A DNA stretch of 9,660 nucleotides, taken from NCBI GenBank assembly GCA_022865525.1, contig JALHSV010000414.1, positions 1-9,660 of the forward strand. The letters run 5' to 3'. The position numbers and the translations under genes are program-made. Within the stretch, counting starts at the first letter, position 1. The number at the start of each line of letters is the position of its first letter. The DNA is from Thermodesulfovibrionales bacterium. Lineage in GTDB: Bacteria; Nitrospirota; Thermodesulfovibrionia; Thermodesulfovibrionales; SM23-35. Below are positions 1 through 5,516 of the stretch, in pieces. Below the pieces are notes generated by a model. That model saw nothing but the letters and a program-made list of their open reading frames with translations. It was not told where the DNA came from and ran no database searches.

Positions 1-103
1 CACCTTTTATGTCCTTTTTCTATGTGTGCCAACCAATCTCAATGTGAAAGCCTTTTTGCCACGTTCCTCTAAGGAGTTAATAACCCCTCTAATGTGGTAG
101 ATA

Positions 104-132
104 TTGTATATTTTGGTCGTTTGATAGATAAT
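104..132 (+). promoter_or_regulatory. Possible sigma70-type promoter for the diguanylate cyclase
   Basis: TTGTAT (104-109) and GATAAT (127-132) are 17 bp apart. The -10 matches TATAAT at 5 of 6 positions but the -35 matches TTGACA at only 3 of 6. The start point would fall near 139, leaving a leader of about 10 nt with no Shine-Dalgarno before ATG 149. The region is AT-rich, so a chance match is quite possible. Confidence 0.22.
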
Positions 133-148
133 TTTACCGGGTATATAA

Positions 149-1507
149 ATGAAAGACGAAAATAAGACAAAAAAACAGCTCATCAGTGAACTCATTGAAT
201 TACGTCGAAGGATAGCAGGATTTGAAAACGGGGATGAAAAACGCAGTCAATTAAAGGTATCGCTTGATAGTGATGAACTATTTCGTGACCTTATGGATTA
301 CGTCCCTGAGTCCATTCAAGGTTATACCGCTGATGGCACTGTTTTTTACTGGAACAAAGCAAGTGAGCAAATATACGGTTATACTGCTGAGGAGGCAATA
401 GGGAAAAACCTTGGGGATCTGATTGTCCCTCCGGATTTGAAACAGGCTTTTCAAGAATGCCTCGCAATAGGGAAGAAGATTTCGAAATCCGGAGAGTTTT
501 TCCCTGCCAGCGAATTGTTGTTACTCCATAAGGAAGGAAATCTTGTTCCGGTGTACTCGATTCATACGGCAGTCTATCGTGACGGCAGTGAACCCTTGCT
601 TTTTTGTATTGATGTAGATTTATCCGCAATGAAGAAAGCTGAGGGAGCGTTGCAGGAGAGTGAAGAAAAATATCGTTCCTTGGTTGAATCCACAGAAGAT
701 TCCATATATTTAGTAGATAGCAATTATAACTATCTATTTATGAACAAAAAACACATAATGCGATTGGGATTTTCTGGAAATGAATACCTTGGTCAGGAAT
801 ATAGTAAATCCCATAATCCTGAAGAAACAGCATTATTTTCTGCAAAAGCAAATCAAGTATTTGATAGCGGTGAATCAATCACACATGAATATAAAAGCAA
901 TAAGGATGGGAGATATTTCCTTCTAACCCTAAGCCCTATAAAAAAAGATGATGGAAAAGTCAAAGCTGTTACCGTTGTTTCAAAAGACATCACAGATTAC
1001 AAAATCATAGAAGAGAAGCTTCATACCTTGTCACTCACTGATGAACTTACGGGTCTTTACAATCGGAGGGGATTCTTTACCTTAGCTGAACAATTTTTAA
1101 AGCTCTCAAGACGTCAAAAGCAGGGAATATTCATGCTTTATGCTGACATAGATAATCTCAAAGAAATTAACGATACATTTGGTCACAAGGAGGGCGACCT
1201 GGCGTTAATTAACACTGCCGATATCCTCAAAAGGAATTATCGAGAATCAGATATTATTGCCCGCATTGGCGGGGATGAGTTTGTCGTTATTCCGATTGGA
1301 ACTGCTAAAGATAACATCGAAATAATAATTTCTCGTTTTGATAAAAGTATTGAGACTTATAACTCAAAAAGTAATCGTGAATATAACCTCTCATTAAGTT
1401 ATGGCTTAGCCTTTTATGACCCCGCAAATCCTTGTTCTCTTGATGAATTGTTGACGCAAGCTGATAAAACAATGTATGAACATAAGAATCATAAGAAGAA
1501 CTCGTAG
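149..1507 (+). CDS. PAS-PAS-GGDEF diguanylate cyclase
   Basis: This 452-residue protein probably makes the second messenger cyclic di-GMP from two GTP in response to a signal sensed by its PAS domains. A short charged N-terminal helix (KTKKQLISELIELRRRI) of the kind common at the start of PAS sensor proteins is followed by PAS domain 1 (about 45-163), PAS domain 2 (about 168-290) and a GGDEF domain (about 292-450). The linker into the catalytic domain ends in the usual LTDELTGLYNRRGF. The signature GGDEF is intact at 374-378, and RESD at 365-368 lies five residues before it, matching the RxxD product-inhibition site. Both features suggest an active, feedback-inhibited cyclase. No membrane segment or signal peptide is visible, so it is probably cytoplasmic. 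The start at 149 is supported by the typical N-terminus, although no good ribosome binding site precedes it. No EAL domain and no partner response regulator is in the window. The sensed ligand is unknown. Confidence 0.93.
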   Translation: MKDENKTKKQLISELIELRRRIAGFENGDEKRSQLKVSLDSDELFRDLMDYVPESIQGYTADGTVFYWNKASEQIYGYTAEEAIGKNLGDLIVPPDLKQAFQECLAIGKKISKSGEFFPASELLLLHKEGNLVPVYSIHTAVYRDGSEPLLFCIDVDLSAMKKAEGALQESEEKYRSLVESTEDSIYLVDSNYNYLFMNKKHIMRLGFSGNEYLGQEYSKSHNPEETALFSAKANQVFDSGESITHEYKSNKDGRYFLLTLSPIKKDDGKVKAVTVVSKDITDYKIIEEKLHTLSLTDELTGLYNRRGFFTLAEQFLKLSRRQKQGIFMLYADIDNLKEINDTFGHKEGDLALINTADILKRNYRESDIIARIGGDEFVVIPIGTAKDNIEIIISRFDKSIETYNSKSNREYNLSLSYGLAFYDPANPCSLDELLTQADKTMYEHKNHKKNS

Positions 1508-1661
1508 TGGAAGGTGTCATTCTTATTTTTCTAAAAAATCTCTCTCACCAAAATTGCAAAATTTATTTTACTGCGCAGCGTGAATATTTGAACCGATTCT
1601 TCAATAATTATGGGTAAAGGCACCCTCTCAACAACTTCCTGAAGCAAACGGAAATAAATAT

Positions 1662-1670
1662 TGATATAAT
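1662..1670 (+). promoter_or_regulatory. Extended -10 promoter element just upstream of the intron
   Basis: TGATATAAT matches the extended -10 consensus TGnTATAAT at every fixed position. The 16-18 bp upstream contains no good -35, which extended -10 promoters can do without. Transcription would start near 1677, about 7 nt before the intron 5' splice site. It could drive the intron or, before insertion, the ene-reductase at 3575. The flank is AT-rich, so this is a plausible motif rather than a proven promoter. Confidence 0.4.
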
Positions 1671-1677
1671 TGTGTTG

Positions 1678-1683
1678 AGTACA
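1678..1683 (+). other. Intron-binding site 1 (IBS1) in the 5' exon
   Basis: AGTACA directly precedes the intron. Its exact reverse complement TGTACT occurs inside intron domain I. Adding G1677 opposite T1952 only if the helix is shifted gives no secure gain, so six pairs are claimed. This is the sequence recognised for 5' splice-site choice and for retrohoming. Confidence 0.6.
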
Positions 1684-1945
1684 GTGCGCCGCAGGCGCAC
1701 GATAAGGTTCTTATGTAAGAACTAACATTGTGCGAAAGCTGCACAAGAGATGGAGGGAGGCCCTCCAAAGCCGGCCTGCAGGGGCAGGCTTTAAACAACC
1801 ATGAGCTGCTTTGGTAAAGAGCCAAGGTAGTGAGCGTCATGGAAAAGGCGCAGTATAATGCGTCATGTGTGAATCAGAAAGGCGAACAAAAGTAAACCAT
1901 TGATGACGTGTCGAAAGCACAGGGATGACATCAAAACCAGGGTCT

Positions 1946-1951
1946 TGTACT
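1946..1951 (+). other. Exon-binding site 1 (EBS1) in intron domain I
   Basis: TGTACT lies about 260 nt into the intron, a reasonable place for EBS1 in domain I, and pairs over six bases with AGTACA just before the 5' splice site. No equally good EBS2 was found. CACAA at 1742-1746 could pair with TTGTG at 1670-1674, but this is weak. Confidence 0.55.
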
Positions 1952-2234
1952 TATCCTGGGATAAATCCATCGGGAACCTGTTTACTGGGTGGATGGTGTC
2001 CGGCATATAGGTGGCGCGAGTCTGATTCGGGCTTTTGTGTGGAACTGTGGGAACCTGTCGCTCCGATGTAAAAGGAGAAATCCAAGGGGCAGACCCTCAA
2101 GGATGAGAGTACCGATGCGGAGAACAGGGGCGGGGCAATCCGTAGTAGTGAAGAAATCCCTGTAATGGGGATGGAGCGAAGGGGTTGAATTGTTCAGTCT
2201 TATTTGACTGTCAACCAGATAATGGGAGGAACCG

Positions 2235-3482
2235 TTGGATAAGACAAAGCCGTTTTATATTTCCAAGCAAGCAGTATGGGAAGCGTATCTGCGTGTGAAA
2301 GCAAACAAAGGTGCAGCAGGAGTTGATGATGTGTCGATAACGAAGTTTGAAGAAAAGTTGAAAGACAATCTATACAAACTATGGAATCGGATGTCATCAG
2401 GAAGTTACATGCCCCCTCCGGTGAGGGCTGTTTCAATACCGAAAGACAGTGGCGGGGAACGAATTCTTGGAATCCCCACAGTGGCAGACCGTATTGCTCA
2501 GATGGTGGTTACGAAATGCATTGAGCCGATAGTTGAGCCGCATTTCCATCCGGATTCCTATGGGTATCGTCCAGGGAAATCGGCATTGGGAGCGGTTGCA
2601 GTTGCGCGGCAGAGGTGCTGGGAGAGAGATTGGGTGATAGACCTTGACATTAAGGGGTTCTTCGACAATCTTGACCACCAATTGATGATGCGGGCGGTAA
2701 AGAAACATACTGATTATCCGTGGGTTCTTCTGTACGTTGAGCGGTGGCTGAAGGCCCCGATTCAAAGGGAAGATGGTACAGTGGAAAATCGGGATAAAGG
2801 CACGCCGCAGGGCGGGGTTTGCAGTCCCCTTCTGGCAAATATCTTTATGCACCATGCGTTTGATGAGTGGATGCGGCAGAATCATCCGCAAATATTATTT
2901 GAACGTTATGCGGATGATGTGCTGGTGCACTGCAAGACAGAGCAGCAGGCAAACCTTATGTGTGATGCGATTGAAAAGCGCTTGGCTCAATGTAAGCTGG
3001 AAGTGCATCCCGAAAAGACACAAATAGTGTATTGCAAGGATGATAACAGGCGGAAGAAATATTCCAAGGAAAGCTTTGACTTTCTCGGTTATACGTTTCG
3101 GCCAAGGAGAGCAAAGAATCAGCATGGGAAATTCTTTGTTTCGTTTATTCCGGCTATCAGCAATAAAGCTAAGAGCAGGATTTGCAAAGTCATAAGGGAC
3201 TGGCGCATTCATCGCCTTGTGTGGGCGACGCTGGAAGACATCGCTGATAAAATAAACCCCATAGTACGAGGATGGTATTACTACTATGGCCGGTTTTATA
3301 AATCTGCAATGTATTCAGTGTTAAGAAATGTGGAGCACTGTCTCGTACGATGGGTGCAGCGGAAATATAAGAAATTGAACCGACATGGCCGGAATGCACG
3401 ATGCTTTCTGCAGGGGATATGCAAACGCACCCCCAGATTGTTTGTGCATTGGGCGTTTGGTTTGGAATCTGTGGCTGAATAA
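2235..3482 (+). CDS. ltrA: Group II intron reverse transcriptase/maturase
   Basis: This 415-residue protein binds its own intron RNA, helps it fold and splice, and copies it into DNA at a target site. The reverse transcriptase blocks appear in order: KGAAGVDD near the N-terminus, SYGYRPGKSA, DLDIKGFFD with D136 and D138, GTPQGG...SPLLANI, the catalytic YADD at 225-228, HPEKT and FDFLGYTF. A maturase (X, GIIM-type) domain follows at about 300-385, including the NPIVRGWYYYYG stretch. The C-terminus then ends without the CxxC/HNH endonuclease seen in LtrA of Lactococcus, so retrohoming would have to use a nick or single-stranded DNA at a replication fork. The start is TTG at 2235, chosen because GGGAGGA (2224-2230) sits at good spacing before it and the N-terminus MDKTKPFYISK is family-like. 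The stop lies only 3 nt before domain V. The gene symbol is used in the generic family sense. Confidence 0.95.
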   Translation: MDKTKPFYISKQAVWEAYLRVKANKGAAGVDDVSITKFEEKLKDNLYKLWNRMSSGSYMPPPVRAVSIPKDSGGERILGIPTVADRIAQMVVTKCIEPIVEPHFHPDSYGYRPGKSALGAVAVARQRCWERDWVIDLDIKGFFDNLDHQLMMRAVKKHTDYPWVLLYVERWLKAPIQREDGTVENRDKGTPQGGVCSPLLANIFMHHAFDEWMRQNHPQILFERYADDVLVHCKTEQQANLMCDAIEKRLAQCKLEVHPEKTQIVYCKDDNRRKKYSKESFDFLGYTFRPRRAKNQHGKFFVSFIPAISNKAKSRICKVIRDWRIHRLVWATLEDIADKINPIVRGWYYYYGRFYKSAMYSVLRNVEHCLVRWVQRKYKKLNRHGRNARCFLQGICKRTPRLFVHWAFGLESVAE

Positions 3483-3485
3483 TGG

Positions 3486-3519
3486 GAGCCGTATGAGCCG
3501 AGAGGTTCATGTACGGTTC
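3486..3519 (+). ncRNA. Group II intron domain V (catalytic hairpin)
   Basis: The 34 nt fold perfectly as a group II domain V: a 7-bp lower stem, a two-nucleotide GU bulge on the 3' strand, a 7-bp upper stem and a GAGA (GNRA) tetraloop. The catalytic triad is AGC at 3487-3489. The AGC triad fits IIA/IIB introns rather than the CGC of IIC. All elements needed for metal binding are present, so the ribozyme core looks intact. Confidence 0.95.
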
Positions 3520-3522
3520 TGC

Positions 3523-3561
3523 GAGGGGCTGGCGGGGAAGCTCCGCCGGTCTACTCTCCAC
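3523..3561 (+). ncRNA. Group II intron domain VI and 3' splice site
   Basis: GAG (3523-3525) pairs with CTC (3554-3556). The upper helix, including GGCGG (3531-3535) with CCGCC (3543-3547), closes over a short loop. A3553 is left unpaired between the two helices, as expected for the branch-point adenosine. A 3-nt joiner (3520-3522) separates it from domain V. The intron ends at AC 3560-3561, 8 nt after the branch A. Confidence 0.85.
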
Positions 3562-3574
3562 CGGCAATATTTGA

Positions 3575-4675
3575 ATGTCTAAAGAACAGGCGCTTTTAAA
3601 AGAATATATTATGGCTGACATCAAGCTACGAAACAGAGTAGTTATGGCACCTATGACCAGAAGCAGAACCAATAACCCTGAGAATGCCCCAACAGATCTT
3701 ATGGCTAAATATTATGAGCAAAGAGCTTCTGCCGGGTTCATCATCACTGAAGGTTCACAAATATCAAAAAGAGCAGTAGGTTATATCAACACTCCAGGAA
3801 TTTACTCAACAACACAGGTAGAGGGCTGGAAGAAAGTAACTAAAGCGGTTCATGATAAGGAAGGAAAAATGTTTTTACAGCTCTGGCATGTAGGCAGAAT
3901 GTCCCATCCGGATTTTCATAATGGTGAACTTCCCCTTGCGCCTTCAGCGTTAAATCCTAACGAAACGTCTTATACTCCAAAAGGATTTAAAGATACAGTA
4001 ACATCCAAAGCGATGACGATTAATGATATCAAGCAAACGGTTCAGGATTTCCGTGACGGTGCCAAAAATGCCATGGATGCAGGTTTTGATGGAGTTGAGA
4101 TCCATGCCTCAAACGGATACCTCTTACACCAGTTTTTCAACAGGACTTCTAATATTAGAACTGATGACTATGGTGGATCTATCGAGAACAGGGCTAAAAT
4201 CCTTTTTGAAGTCATCGATGAAATAAAGAAGGTAATGCCAGAAAACCATATTGGGGTGCGCCTAAATCCATCGCTGCACGGAAACTTTGGGATGACACTC
4301 GACGAGGAGACTATCCCGACCTTTGATTATATCGTAGAGCAACTGAATGATTATAATCTGGCTTACGTACATTTGTCAGAGCCATTTACAGATGTGACGA
4401 ATGTCCCTTATGCAGAACCTAATATTGCCAAGCGGTACAGACCTAAATATAAGGGAACTTTGATCATCAACAATAATTTTGATCAGGAAAAAGGAAATAA
4501 AGTAATCGAAGAGGGTCTGGCTGACCTGGTAGCTTTTGGGAAACTATTTATTTCTAATCCTGACCTGCCCAAGCGATTTGAACTCAATGCTATACTGGCA
4601 AAGTGGGATGAAAAAACCTTCTACACGTCTGGTGAAAAAGGTTATACCGACTATCCGATGTTAACTCTGAAATAA
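3575..4675 (+). CDS. Old Yellow Enzyme family alkene reductase (NemA-like)
   Basis: This 366-residue FMN-dependent TIM-barrel enzyme should reduce activated C=C bonds, for example of enones, maleimides or nitro compounds, using NAD(P)H. Family motifs are all present: NRVVMAPMTRSR near the N-terminus, with the Thr that tunes the flavin; LQLWHVGR; EIHASNGYLLHQF with substrate-binding H177 and N180 and proton donor Y182; RTDDYGGSIENR; and the phosphate-binding GKLFISNPDLP near the C-terminus. Length matches the usual 350-370. ATG 3575 is used because residues from QALLKEY onward align with ordinary family N-termini. It has no Shine-Dalgarno, and the alternative ATG at 3611 has only a poor one. 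The gene starts 13 nt after the group II intron. Its sequence resembles Bacteroidota ene-reductases from memory, and weak Shine-Dalgarno use is also normal there, so horizontal transfer is possible. The physiological substrate cannot be told from sequence. Confidence 0.93.
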   Translation: MSKEQALLKEYIMADIKLRNRVVMAPMTRSRTNNPENAPTDLMAKYYEQRASAGFIITEGSQISKRAVGYINTPGIYSTTQVEGWKKVTKAVHDKEGKMFLQLWHVGRMSHPDFHNGELPLAPSALNPNETSYTPKGFKDTVTSKAMTINDIKQTVQDFRDGAKNAMDAGFDGVEIHASNGYLLHQFFNRTSNIRTDDYGGSIENRAKILFEVIDEIKKVMPENHIGVRLNPSLHGNFGMTLDEETIPTFDYIVEQLNDYNLAYVHLSEPFTDVTNVPYAEPNIAKRYRPKYKGTLIINNNFDQEKGNKVIEEGLADLVAFGKLFISNPDLPKRFELNAILAKWDEKTFYTSGEKGYTDYPMLTLK

Positions 4676-5047
4676 AACATAGGAAGAATGCTATGTTCCC
4701 TTCGGGGTGAAGGGTGCACGATGCCGCACACAGCTATAAAAAACAAGCCTCCTTCCTGGAACAGAGATTTTTGTTATCAAGCATTTTAATAGCAGATTAC
4801 TCCCCGGAATGAACAGTTTAAACTGCAAAGTCTGAAAATATTTTCAATAAGACTCTTCATTTCGTTCAGAGTGACATGCGTTGTCATTCTGAGGCGTAGC
4901 CGAAGAATCTATTCTCCAATGCTTACGATCATGCAAAAGCATGTAAAAGTTTCTAAAATGAACTACCCGGCGCCCGGCGTTATGGTCACAGATAAACAAA
5001 GACAAAAAGGTTATCATTACAACAGTTGACAGAAAGGAGGTTAGGCT
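4676..5047. other. Non-coding interval between ene-reductase and antitoxin
   Basis: This 372-nt stretch has no supportable gene. It contains two small hairpins just after the ene-reductase stop: CATAG/CTATG at 4678-4695 and CCCTTC/GAAGGG at 4698-4714. Neither is followed by a T run, so they are not convincing terminators. Two perfect 12-bp palindromes follow, CAGTTTAAACTG (4814-4825) and GAAAATATTTTC (4834-4845). Then come the inverted repeat at 4850-4910 and a CATGC-AAAA-GCATG hairpin (4930-4943). The interval ends in a strong AAAGGAGG ribosome binding site (5033-5040) for the next gene. Confidence 0.6.
4850..4910. repeat. Imperfect inverted repeat of dispersed intergenic type
   Basis: The left arm (4850-4876) begins AGACTCTTC and ends CAGAGTGACA. 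The right arm (4882-4910) begins TGTCATTCTGAG and ends GAAGAATCT. The outer ends pair well, AGA.TCTTC with GAAGA.TCT and CAGA.TGACA with TGTCA.TCTG, while the middle is diverged. On the minus strand it reads as a CHSERNEES-type peptide, a well-known artefact of this family of dispersed repeats when miscalled as protein. It may be a non-autonomous element remnant or a transcribed hairpin. Other copies in the genome would be expected. Confidence 0.65.
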
Positions 5048-5269
5048 ATGCGTGTAAAAGATATTCCACAAATTAAAAAAGTGATTATACCGGAAAAGAT
5101 TCTTCTAATAGAGGATCTGTGGAATAAAATATCTGCTGAAGAAATTGCTGTTCCTGTCCCAGAGAGCCACATGACAGAATTGGACAGAAGGCTAACAAGG
5201 CATAAGTTTAGTCCGGGAGAACTTTTATCTCTGGATGAGCTTCGGAAAAGAATAGAATCAAGGAAATGA
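5048..5269 (+). CDS. Unstab_antitox/TIGR02574-type antitoxin (putative addiction module component)
   Basis: This 73-residue protein resembles the small antitoxins of RelE/ParE-type modules. The family pattern is a helix with IPEKILLIEDLWNKI (about 14-28), then a short linker, then the characteristic ELDRRL (43-48) and a C-terminal LSLDELRKRI segment corresponding to the family's PW.EV..R. The role would be to bind and neutralise a toxin and repress its own operon. The start is firm: AAAGGAGG (5033-5040) lies 7 nt before ATG 5048. A toxin gene normally follows directly and often overlaps. Here only a 10-codon ORF overlaps the stop (5266-5298), and no toxin is readable in the three forward frames after it. 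The antitoxin therefore appears orphaned in this window. Family assignment is from remembered patterns, not a search. Confidence 0.75.
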   Translation: MRVKDIPQIKKVIIPEKILLIEDLWNKISAEEIAVPVPESHMTELDRRLTRHKFSPGELLSLDELRKRIESRK

Positions 5270-5516
5270 CTTTTGTGCGCGCAATCCAAAAACTATAAAT
5301 GTAGAACTCCGAAATAGAGAAAAATAAAAACCTCGCAACTAATCGCTCCACAGGATGCTGCGATACGACCGTTGCACAATTCTTAGGGGAGATATTCGTT
5401 CCCTTGACTCTCATTTTTACAATCCTATATACTCAGGTCTCAAAAAGTAAGTAATCTTAAATCCAAGCCATCCAAAGTTTAGTATTGCTTAACAGAAAGC
5501 AGAAAGGTGAAATTGT

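Larger units (their letters stand above)
1684..3561 (+). mobile_element. Group II intron (IIB-like, endonuclease-less ORF), apparently complete
   Basis: This is a self-splicing retroelement of about 1.88 kb. The 5' end is GTGCG, matching the group II GUGYG consensus, followed by the short hairpin GTGCGCC-GCA-GGCGCAC. Domains I-III occupy roughly 1684-2220. The maturase ORF fills domain IV (2235-3482). A canonical 34-nt domain V is at 3486-3519, and domain VI runs 3523-3556 with bulged A3553. The intron ends in AC (3560-3561), fitting the usual 3' AY, with 8 nt between the branch A and the end. TGTACT at 1946-1951 is the exact reverse complement of the six exon bases before the 5' boundary, which supports that boundary. 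The AGC triad in domain V argues against class IIC. The lack of an endonuclease domain fits bacterial classes such as D, E or F, with D the most likely guess. All parts look intact, so it may still splice and move. The 5' flank (1508-1683) carries no assigned gene. Confidence 0.93.

Noticed and set aside
7..195. Minus-strand 62-codon ORF overlapping the cyclase start
   Set aside because: It overlaps a well-supported plus-strand gene, has no recognisable family, and no ribosome binding site supports it. Its C-terminal part could be a remnant, but nothing identifies it.
2433..2891. Minus-strand 152-codon ORF inside the maturase gene
   Set aside because: It is a shadow of the reverse transcriptase frame; the translation has no domain features.
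2235..3482. Reverse transcriptase of a diversity-generating retroelement, retron or CRISPR-associated type
   Set aside because: The maturase domain and the surrounding group II RNA (domain V, branch A, EBS1) explain it fully. No template/variable repeat, msr/msd or CRISPR array was seen.
3190..3672. Minus-strand 160-codon ORF spanning the intron 3' end
   Set aside because: It runs through domain V, domain VI and the start of the ene-reductase, all better explained on the plus strand.
4698..4714. Hairpin after the ene-reductase as a rho-independent terminator
   Set aside because: The stem CCCTTC/GAAGGG is followed by TGCACG rather than a T run.
4844..5071. Minus-strand 75-codon ORF containing SERNEES
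   Set aside because: It is a translation of the dispersed inverted repeat and upstream DNA, a common false gene call.
5208..5414. Minus-strand 68-codon ORF downstream of the antitoxin
   Set aside because: It overlaps the antitoxin end on the other strand and no family or ribosome binding site supports it. It was considered as an antisense remnant but cannot be assigned.
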